DNA from: Chloroflexota bacterium
Lineage (GTDB): Bacteria; Chloroflexota; Dehalococcoidia; Lucifugimonadales; GCA-2722455
Direction of reading: 5' to 3'
Assembly (NCBI GenBank): GCA_002722455.1
Contig: PBMB01000017.1
Coordinates: forward strand, 1 to 64,000
Length of the DNA: 64,000 bases
Shown: positions 57,717 through 64,000 of the stretch, one piece after another
Position numbering within the stretch: the stretch's first letter is position 1
Layout of the letters: each line of letters starts with the position of its first letter
Notes under the pieces: generated by a model
The model's database searches: none
Seen by the model: only the letters and a program-made list of their open reading frames with translations
What the model was told of the DNA's origin: nothing
Position numbers and translations under genes: made by a program

Positions 57717-58685
57717 ATGAAATTAATGCAAACACCAGCTCAAACTTTAGATGATTTCTTAAGCCAAATTAAAGATTTAAACCCCACGAATTTAGATCTT
57801 ATTCGTATTATTAAAGCAATCAGTATTAGTGCTATTGATATAAAAGAGATCATTGAAACTGCCCCCATCTCTAATATGACTGGATCAACAGGAAAAACAA
57901 ATATTCATAAAGAAGAAATTCAATTATTAGACAATTCTGCCAACACAATATTTGTTGAAAATTTAATGGAAACTCAACTAATATCTCATATTGTTTCAGA
58001 AGAATTACAAGACCCGTTACACAAACCTACAAATTCTCCTTCATATTTTGTATCTATAGATCCTGTAGATGGTTCATCAAATATTACATCATCGATAACT
58101 ATTGGTTCTATTTTAGGAATATGGAAATTAGATAACTCTGAACAAATTAATGATAATTTATTTATCCCAAACAGTCCTCAAATGATAGCTGCGATCTATA
58201 CTATATATGGACCATCTACTATACTTGTGATTGCATGTAACTCTATGGTTAATGCCTTTGCATTAAATCCAGCTAAAAAAGCATTTATTCAAACTCATAA
58301 GAACATAAAAACACCAAACGAATGTAAATATTATAGTGTTAATGAAAATTACTTCTTGAAATGGACAAATAAGACTCAAAAAACCATTTCATTTCTTCGA
58401 GATAATTATAGCCTACGGTATGTTGGTTCACTAATTGCTGATTTTCATCGGAATCTTTTAAATGGAGGAATTTTTCTCTATCCCGAAAACAAAGATTATC
58501 CTAACGGGAAATTACGATTATTATATGAAATTCTACCATTAAGTTATATCATAGAGAATGCAGGAGGAATTGCTTCAACTGGAAAAGCAAACCCACTTAC
58601 AATAAAGCCATCTCACCATCATCAAAAAACACCATTAATAATTGGAAGTAAAAAAATAGTAACTAAAATACTTTCTATGCTCTAG
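57717..58685 (+). CDS. fbp: class I fructose-1,6-bisphosphatase
   Basis: A 322-residue gluconeogenic phosphatase. Metal ligands are in SEELQDP (E95, E96) and DPVDGSSNI (D115, D118). GSLIADFHRNLLNGGIFLYP and KLRLLYEILPLSYIIENAGG are hallmark blocks. It releases phosphate from fructose 1,6-bisphosphate; the aldolase that makes this substrate is encoded 32 bp downstream, consistent with a gluconeogenic unit. Confidence 0.94.
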   Translation: MKLMQTPAQTLDDFLSQIKDLNPTNLDLIRIIKAISISAIDIKEIIETAPISNMTGSTGKTNIHKEEIQLLDNSANTIFVENLMETQLISHIVSEELQDPLHKPTNSPSYFVSIDPVDGSSNITSSITIGSILGIWKLDNSEQINDNLFIPNSPQMIAAIYTIYGPSTILVIACNSMVNAFALNPAKKAFIQTHKNIKTPNECKYYSVNENYFLKWTNKTQKTISFLRDNYSLRYVGSLIADFHRNLLNGGIFLYPENKDYPNGKLRLLYEILPLSYIIENAGGIASTGKANPLTIKPSHHHQKTPLIIGSKKIVTKILSML

Positions 58686-58717
58686 TAAGAATAATTTAAA
58701 AACAACCTGGAGGATTT

Positions 58718-59749
58718 ATGGATAAAGAGCACTTAAATCAAATAGCTAAAGCCTTAGTATCAAAAAACAAAGGAATTCTTGCTGCTGATGAAAGCACAGG
58801 CACCATTAAAAAAAGATTTGATACTATCAATCTAGCGTCCAATTTATCTAGCCGTAGGAATTACCGCGAACTTTTATTCACAACCCCAAACATAAATAAA
58901 TATATTAGTGGGATTATTCTTTTTGATGAAACAACTCAACAAAATACAATTGAAGGAATGTCATTTATAAACCATTTAAACAAACTAAATATAATACCAG
59001 GAGTCAAAGTCGATCAAGGTTTACAAAACTTAACCGGATCAAATGAAGAAATGATTACTACAGGATTAGATAACCTAGAATCAAGACTAATCGAATATAA
59101 AAAAATTGGTTGTGAATTCGTTAAATGGAGAGCTGTATTCAGTATCGGACCAAATCTACCCACTAAAAATTGTATCAATACCAATACTCGATTACTAGCA
59201 AAATATGCCATTATAAGTCAAAAAACCAACTTAGTTCCTATTATAGAACCTGAGGTACTCATGGACGGTGATCACTCTATAAAAGACTGTTATATAACAA
59301 CTGAACAAGTATTGACTGAAACTTATAAACAATTAAATGATTATGGGGTTTTTTTAAAAGGAACATTATTAAAACCAAACATGATTTTACCTGGAAGTAG
59401 CAATCAAATCAAAACTAATCCAGAAGAGATTGCAATGAAAACCATTGCAGTTCTCAAAAAAACGGTGCCACCTATAGTTCCAGGAATAGCATTCCTTTCA
59501 GGAGGGCAAACAGAATTAGAAGCAACTAATAATCTTAATGCTATAAATATTCAAGCTAATGCTAATAATCTCCCATGGGAATTAAGTTTCTCATATGGTC
59601 GTGCTCTACAATCTGCTACTCTTAAAGAATGGTCAGGAATTTCTGCTAACAAAAAATCCGCTCAGACAATTTTTCTCCAACGAGCTACATTAACTAGTGC
59701 TGCAAGACAAGGACAGTATTCTCCTTCACTAGAAAATACCAATATATAA
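58718..59749 (+). CDS. class I fructose-bisphosphate aldolase
   Basis: A 343-residue eukaryote-like class I aldolase. GILAADESTGTIKKRF near residue 22, FVKWRAVFSI near 130 and the Schiff-base region FLKGTLLKPNMI near 213 are present, as is GIAFLSGGQTE. It works without metal. It lies between fbp and rdgB with small gaps. GGAGG is four nt before the ATG. The C-terminus lacks the mobile tyrosine seen in animal enzymes. Confidence 0.93.
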   Translation: MDKEHLNQIAKALVSKNKGILAADESTGTIKKRFDTINLASNLSSRRNYRELLFTTPNINKYISGIILFDETTQQNTIEGMSFINHLNKLNIIPGVKVDQGLQNLTGSNEEMITTGLDNLESRLIEYKKIGCEFVKWRAVFSIGPNLPTKNCINTNTRLLAKYAIISQKTNLVPIIEPEVLMDGDHSIKDCYITTEQVLTETYKQLNDYGVFLKGTLLKPNMILPGSSNQIKTNPEEIAMKTIAVLKKTVPPIVPGIAFLSGGQTELEATNNLNAINIQANANNLPWELSFSYGRALQSATLKEWSGISANKKSAQTIFLQRATLTSAARQGQYSPSLENTNI

Positions 59750-59761
59750 CCCAATAGCCCT

Positions 59762-60358
59762 ATGTCTATAAAAAATCTTTTAATTGCTACGTCTAATCCA
59801 GGAAAATTTAATGAGATATCTAATTTGTTCAATCAAATAAATATCAAAACAATTAACCCTCAATGTTTAAAACCACAATTGACTATTTTAGAAGATGGTA
59901 ATTCAATTGAAGAAAATGCAATTAAAAAATCTCAGGGTTATTCAAAACAATTTAACACATGGGCCCTTGCTGATGACTCAGGGTTAGAAATTGAATTGTT
60001 AAGTAATAATCCTGGCGTCAATACATCTGACTATGGTGGTAAAAATCTTACTTCAAAAGAAAGAAATTGTTTCCTTTTAGAACAACTAAATCAATTCGCA
60101 AAGCCTATAAAAGCTCGATTTCGTTGCGTCATTTCTCTTACAAATAAATTATCTGAGTCAATACTCTTTCACGGGATATGTCCAGGATATATTTCTCCTA
60201 TTCCACGAGGAGAAAATGGATTTGGATTTGACCCGATATTTATTCCTACTTTTCATCAACAAACAATGGCTGAAATGACAATTGATGAAAAAAATACTAT
60301 TAGTCATAGAGGCAAAGCTATTCAAAAAGCATTAAACTATATTAAAACATTGAAATAA
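59762..60358 (+). CDS. rdgB: non-canonical purine NTP pyrophosphatase RdgB/HAM1
   Basis: A 198-residue house-cleaning enzyme hydrolysing dITP and XTP. TSNPGKFNEI at 10-19, WALADDSGLEIE, PGVNTSDYGG and ENGFGFDPIFIP are the conserved blocks, and SHRGKA is near the end. It is 12 bp after the aldolase gene, and moaA follows within 30 bp, so a common transcript is plausible. Confidence 0.95.
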   Translation: MSIKNLLIATSNPGKFNEISNLFNQINIKTINPQCLKPQLTILEDGNSIEENAIKKSQGYSKQFNTWALADDSGLEIELLSNNPGVNTSDYGGKNLTSKERNCFLLEQLNQFAKPIKARFRCVISLTNKLSESILFHGICPGYISPIPRGENGFGFDPIFIPTFHQQTMAEMTIDEKNTISHRGKAIQKALNYIKTLK

Positions 60359-60386
60359 TAATTAACATAACTATGTGAACATACTA

Positions 60387-61397
60387 ATGTTGTTAGATCG
60401 TCTTAATCGTCCAATTGAAGATTTGCGGATATCAGTAACGGATCGTTGTAATTTCCGATGTACATATTGTATGCCACATGAAAAATTCGGACATAAATAC
60501 CAATTTACTCCAAAAGAAAACTTATTATCATTCGAAGAAATTGAAAAAATTACAAACATACTAGTTAAACACGGTGTTAGAAAAATTCGTATTACCGGAG
60601 GAGAACCTTTACTACGGAACAATATAGATGCATTAATTAGTAAAATATCTCGTTTAAAAAACATCAATGATATTAGCTTAACAACTAATGGTTTTTTATT
60701 ACCAGTTATGGCTAAGAAACTCAGAGACAGTGGTCTTCATCGACTAACGATTAGTCTAGATTCTTTAGATGATGAAGTACTCAAATCCATGACAGGAAGA
60801 AACATTACAGCCCAATCGATACTTTCAGGGATAAGTGCAGCCGAACAAGCTGGATTTACTCAAATAAAAATTAATACCGTAATACAACGGAATGTGAATG
60901 ATCATTCCATTATAGATATCGCAAAACACTTCAAAAATCGGGGGCATATCGTTAGATTCATTGAATATATGGATGTAGGAAATTTAAATGATTGGGGAAA
61001 AAGTAAGGTTTTTACTGCAGATGAAATTTTCAATACAATCAATGCAGTAATGCCATTAAAAAAGCTTACACCAAACTACAAAAGTGAAGTGGCTCTTAGA
61101 TATCAATATACTGACCAAAGTGCTGAAATTGGAATTATTGCTTCAGTAACAAAACCTTTTTGTGGCAATTGTTCTCGTTTACGACTATCACCAGAAGGTA
61201 AACTTTTCACTTGCCTCTTTGCTTCTAGTGGTACAGATATAAGATCTATACTACGTGATACATCTGGAAAGGGAAACCTCGAATCAGCAATAAAAAATAT
61301 GTGGTCTAACAGATCCGATAGATACTCTGAAATACGTAACAAAACTTTAAACAAATCTCCACGAAAAAAAATAGAAATGTTCCAAATTGGTGGTTAA
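60387..61397 (+). CDS. moaA: GTP 3',8-cyclase MoaA
   Basis: A 336-residue radical-SAM enzyme for the first step of molybdopterin synthesis. The SAM cluster is C21, C25 and C28 (DRCNFRCTYCMP). The second 4Fe-4S cluster region is KPFCGNCSRLRL and FTCLF, and the functional C-terminal GG is present (IGG). A GTG at 60375 opens the frame earlier, but MLLDRLNRPIEDLRIS matches family N-termini, so 60387 is preferred; neither has a good ribosome site. Its product feeds MoaC, which is encoded next as part of a fusion. Confidence 0.93.
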   Translation: MLLDRLNRPIEDLRISVTDRCNFRCTYCMPHEKFGHKYQFTPKENLLSFEEIEKITNILVKHGVRKIRITGGEPLLRNNIDALISKISRLKNINDISLTTNGFLLPVMAKKLRDSGLHRLTISLDSLDDEVLKSMTGRNITAQSILSGISAAEQAGFTQIKINTVIQRNVNDHSIIDIAKHFKNRGHIVRFIEYMDVGNLNDWGKSKVFTADEIFNTINAVMPLKKLTPNYKSEVALRYQYTDQSAEIGIIASVTKPFCGNCSRLRLSPEGKLFTCLFASSGTDIRSILRDTSGKGNLESAIKNMWSNRSDRYSEIRNKTLNKSPRKKIEMFQIGG

Positions 61398-61438
61398 TAA
61401 TTTTCTTGATTGTAACTTGTCTACTTAATTGGCTTACC

Positions 61439-61455
61439 AGAGTTTAGAAAACTCT
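61439..61455. terminator. weak hairpin between moaA and rnhA-moaC
   Basis: AGAGTTT-AGA-AAACTCT forms a 7-bp stem and 3-nt loop 42 bp after the moaA stop. There is no T-run after it, so it is at best a weak or factor-dependent terminator, or an mRNA stability element. Confidence 0.3.
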
Positions 61456-61555
61456 CAGAGGTAACTACTCTCCAAAATAGTTTAATTATACTCAATAGTG
61501 CTATAAAATGTATCTATATATCAAACTTGAATTATGCTTAACTGGATATTGATTT

Positions 61556-62446
61556 ATGATAGAAATCTATACTGATGGTTCATGTCTCGGAAATCCTGGT
61601 CCTGGTGGATGGGCAGCAATAATATTAGATACTAATGATCCTGATAAAACACCATCTCGGATAAAAGGGAATTGCCCTGATACGACTAATAATAGAATGG
61701 AACTCCTAGCTGTTATTGAAGGCATTGCAAGCACCCCTAGTGATAGGAAAATAAAAGTATACAGTGATAGTAAATATGTAGTTGATACATTAAACAAAAA
61801 CTGGAAACGTAAAGCAAATCTAGACCTTTGGGAAAAATTAGATCAACAAATTCACAATCGTAATATCGAATACATTTGGATAAAAGGTCACGCAAATAAT
61901 ACTCATAACGAAGAGGCAGACAATATTGCTCAACAAGAAGCAAATAATATAGCTCAAAATCCCCCAACAAGTACAAATCTTAGTCATACTGATAAAACTG
62001 GAAAGATATCTATGGTAGACATCTCTAATAAAAATACTACTCTACGTATAGCAAAAGCAACATGTGACGTAATGACATCTCATGAATCTTTCTTAGCAAT
62101 CAAAAATAATAAAATTGAAAAAGGTGATGTCATATCTTCAGCACGAATCGCAGGTATATTAGCAGCTAAAAAAACTTCTTCTATTATTCCATTATGCCAT
62201 CCAATACTAATTAGTCATATAGAAATCGCCTTTAATCTTGACGAGGCAAATAATGTTATTTCTATAACATCAAAGGTTACATCCTCAGGACAAACTGGTG
62301 TAGAAATGGAAGCATTGACGGCTGTAACTATATCAGCATTAACTATTTATGATATGTGTAAAAGTATTGACAAACAAACTACAATCACTAACATTCGTCT
62401 CCTTAAAAAAAGTGGCGGTAAAAGTGGAATAATTAACTTTGAATAG
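61556..62446 (+). CDS. fusion of ribonuclease HI and cyclic pyranopterin monophosphate synthase MoaC
   Basis: A 296-residue protein with two enzymes in one frame. Residues 1-130 are RNase HI: IYTDGSCLGNPGPGGW with D7, NRMELLAVIEG with E49, VYSDSKYVV with D71, and KGHANN with H112 and later D122. After a polar linker (about 128-142), residues 143-296 are MoaC, beginning SHTDKTGKISMVDIS. Its catalytic set is complete and equally spaced with E. coli MoaC: K189, H215, E250, E252, D266 and K269. An internal ATG at the MVDIS position has GGAAAG about 6 nt before it, so MoaC could also be made separately. Both chemistries are expected to function. Confidence 0.93.
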   Translation: MIEIYTDGSCLGNPGPGGWAAIILDTNDPDKTPSRIKGNCPDTTNNRMELLAVIEGIASTPSDRKIKVYSDSKYVVDTLNKNWKRKANLDLWEKLDQQIHNRNIEYIWIKGHANNTHNEEADNIAQQEANNIAQNPPTSTNLSHTDKTGKISMVDISNKNTTLRIAKATCDVMTSHESFLAIKNNKIEKGDVISSARIAGILAAKKTSSIIPLCHPILISHIEIAFNLDEANNVISITSKVTSSGQTGVEMEALTAVTISALTIYDMCKSIDKQTTITNIRLLKKSGGKSGIINFE

Positions 62447-62449
62447 CTC

Positions 62450-63913
62450 ATGTTTAACAGTAACTTTTTTCAAAAACTAATGTTTCATCCTAATATAAAA
62501 TACAAAACTTTATTTATACTGTTATTAACATTAATTTTACTTAACTGTAATAATAATCAAACTGAAAAGATAGAAAATACTGCAGATTCAACTGAAATTA
62601 CTAATTTAGCTTTAGATCTAAAAAGCCAGGGATTATTTAATGAATCAATAGAGAAGCTAAACGAATCTTTACAAGTGAATCCTAATCAACCCAAAGCTTT
62701 ACAAGCACGTGGCGAATCATTACTTCTACTTGGTAAACCTCAGGAAGCATTAAATGATTTCAATAAAACGATAGAAATATCAACTTCATTAGACAATCAA
62801 AAGAAACTTGAATTATATCAATTACGTGCACAAGCGTATATTTACTTAGGGGAAAATAGAAAAGCAATTGAAGATTTTACAGAAGCAATCAAATTAGACT
62901 CAAACAATGCTAATCTATATTCAAAAAGAGGCAAATCATATCTAGAAGTTATTGAACTTAGACTCTCATTAAAAGATTACGACCAAGCAATAAAAATTGA
63001 TCCATCCAAAGCAGAATATTATGCAGGTAGAGGTGATGTATTCACGAAAAAAGGTGACTACCGAATGGCAATAGAAGATTATGGTATGGCTTTACAACTT
63101 GATCCAAAGCAATCGGCAGATGTTTACTATAATCGAGGCAGTGCGTTTGCTCAAATTGGACAAATGAATGATGCTGTAAAACATCTTACTGCTGCATTAC
63201 GACTAGATCCTGATAATGCTAAACTTCAAACTTATCTAGCAGTTACTTTAGGGGAAATGGGGAATTATTCGAAATCAATTGAAGCTTTTACAGAAGCAAT
63301 ACGAACAGATCCCAAAAATGCTGAACTTTACACTGACAGAGGTAATACTTATGTGTTCTCTGGTAGATATAGTGAAGCTATTAATGACTTCGATATGGCA
63401 ATCTCATTAATTGATAACCGTCCTGAACTTTATGCTGATCGTGGATTAGTGCATCTTCTATTGGAAAACTATGCAAATGCTGAATCAGATTTTTCAAATG
63501 CCTTAGCATTATCACCACAAAATCATATCTACTATACTAGAAGGGGAAATGCTAGAACAGGTTTAAAAGATTATCAGGCTGCAATTGAAGATTATTCTCT
63601 TGCAATACACTATAACCCTGATTTTGTTCAAGCATATAATAATAGAGGTCTTTTATATCGAAATATAAATCGTTTTGATTTAGCTTTAGATGATTTTAGT
63701 CAATCAATCAAAATAAATCCTGATTATCCATATGCTTACGCTAATCGTGCACTTCTAAATACGTTAAGAGGCAAAGACCCTACTAGTCTATTAATCACAC
63801 AGGATATTAAACGTGCTGGAGCCCTTGGATTAGATATATCGCAATTGACAACAGCAGTACAAAAAATTAAAAATGACTTAGAAACTACTAATCAAACTTC
63901 TACGATCAAATAA
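62450..63913 (+). CDS. TPR-repeat lipoprotein
   Basis: A 487-residue protein. A signal-like hydrophobic segment (about 20-31) ends in a lipobox-like LLNC with C33; Asn before the cysteine is unusual, so lipidation is likely but not certain. About ten to eleven TPR units follow (repeats such as KAIEDFTEAIKLDSNNANLY), giving a solenoid from residue 50 to 460 that binds proteins. It starts 3 bp after the RNase H-MoaC stop and is probably cotranscribed; a functional link is not obvious. Confidence 0.87.
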   Translation: MFNSNFFQKLMFHPNIKYKTLFILLLTLILLNCNNNQTEKIENTADSTEITNLALDLKSQGLFNESIEKLNESLQVNPNQPKALQARGESLLLLGKPQEALNDFNKTIEISTSLDNQKKLELYQLRAQAYIYLGENRKAIEDFTEAIKLDSNNANLYSKRGKSYLEVIELRLSLKDYDQAIKIDPSKAEYYAGRGDVFTKKGDYRMAIEDYGMALQLDPKQSADVYYNRGSAFAQIGQMNDAVKHLTAALRLDPDNAKLQTYLAVTLGEMGNYSKSIEAFTEAIRTDPKNAELYTDRGNTYVFSGRYSEAINDFDMAISLIDNRPELYADRGLVHLLLENYANAESDFSNALALSPQNHIYYTRRGNARTGLKDYQAAIEDYSLAIHYNPDFVQAYNNRGLLYRNINRFDLALDDFSQSIKINPDYPYAYANRALLNTLRGKDPTSLLITQDIKRAGALGLDISQLTTAVQKIKNDLETTNQTSTIK

Positions 63914-63919
63914 AATATC

Positions 63920-64000
63920 ATGTGCTCCACTGATTACAATACAGAATTACCTATAATAATTTTTGGTATCGGTAATCCTGGCGAAGAATATGCTAAGTCC
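63920..64000 (+). CDS. pth: peptidyl-tRNA hydrolase, start only
   Basis: The last 81 bases encode 27 residues from an ATG, ending IIFGIGNPGEEYAKS, which is the conserved opening of Pth (GLGNPGxxYxxTRHN). The gene runs off the window edge. It follows the TPR lipoprotein by 6 bp. Confidence 0.8.
   Translation, partial: MCSTDYNTELPIIIFGIGNPGEEYAKS

Noticed and set aside
1-64000. CRISPR array, prophage, or insertion sequence
   Set aside because: No regularly spaced repeats, cas genes, phage structural genes or transposase genes were seen.

Overview
The window is one continuous stretch of a strongly AT-rich bacterial chromosome (about one third G+C by eye), densely packed with short spacers and genes on both strands. 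It encodes core informational genes (rpoB, rpoC, tyrS, holB, mfd, ftsH, rplY, pth), amino-acid and cofactor biosynthesis (thrB, lysC, lysA, trpA, trpB, aroH, DAHP synthase, ribF, moaA, moaC), and an accessory set of aerobic molybdenum hydroxylases, an F420-type deazaflavin oxidoreductase, nickel-pincer cofactor genes (larB, larE), three Asp-box (sialidase-fold) proteins, an HpcH/HpaI aldolase and amidohydrolases. This mix suggests a free-living, streamlined, probably marine Chloroflexota bacterium such as the SAR202 clade. That assignment is inferred from gene content; no rRNA or phylogeny is available here.

Layout. 1-1670: a possible cut-off gene end, a small membrane protein, a solitary MrcB_N plus NucS-like nuclease, and tRNA-Val(GAC). 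1.7-9.6 kb: rpoB-rpoC on the minus strand, without rplJ/rplL upstream. 9.9-16.6 kb: thrB, lysC, a glycosyltransferase, trpA, aroH, DAHP synthase and ribF on the plus strand. 16.6-30.6 kb: mixed housekeeping (tyrS, ftsH, M16 peptidase, CvpA, holB, lysA) with two Asp-box proteins and a JAMM peptidase. 30.7-37.9 kb: an operon of FAD, 2Fe-2S and two tandem molybdenum-binding subunits, a MoaD-like protein and a DapA-family aldolase. 38-45.6 kb: methyltransferase, L25, HpcH/HpaI aldolase, mfd, HAD hydrolase and an AIR-synthase relative. 45.6-46.8 kb: a GC-rich foreign-looking gene between two direct repeats. 46.8-56.4 kb: PIG-L deacetylase, Asp-box lipoprotein, SDR, larE, F420-type oxidoreductase, larB, SMP-30, mazG, two amidohydrolase-fold proteins and an FmdB zinc ribbon. 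56.4-64 kb: trpB, fbp, class I aldolase, rdgB, moaA, an RNase H-MoaC fusion, a TPR lipoprotein and the start of pth.

How they connect. MoaA and the MoaC half of the fusion make the molybdopterin precursor that the 30.7-36.7 kb molybdenum enzymes would need. lysC, thrB and lysA belong to the aspartate family, while the DAHP synthase, AroH, TrpA and TrpB serve aromatic biosynthesis, with trpA and trpB split 42 kb apart. fbp and the class I aldolase form a gluconeogenic pair. LarB and LarE belong to nickel-pincer nucleotide synthesis, with LarC and a LarA-type client not in view.

The observations I rate highest are the RNase H-MoaC fusion with all catalytic residues kept, the foreign gene framed by promoter-like direct repeats, the apparent AUA start of larB, the stand-alone MrcB_N/NucS-like nuclease, the gene-conversion tract between the two molybdenum subunits, and a 35-bp near-identical tract shared by two unrelated genes.
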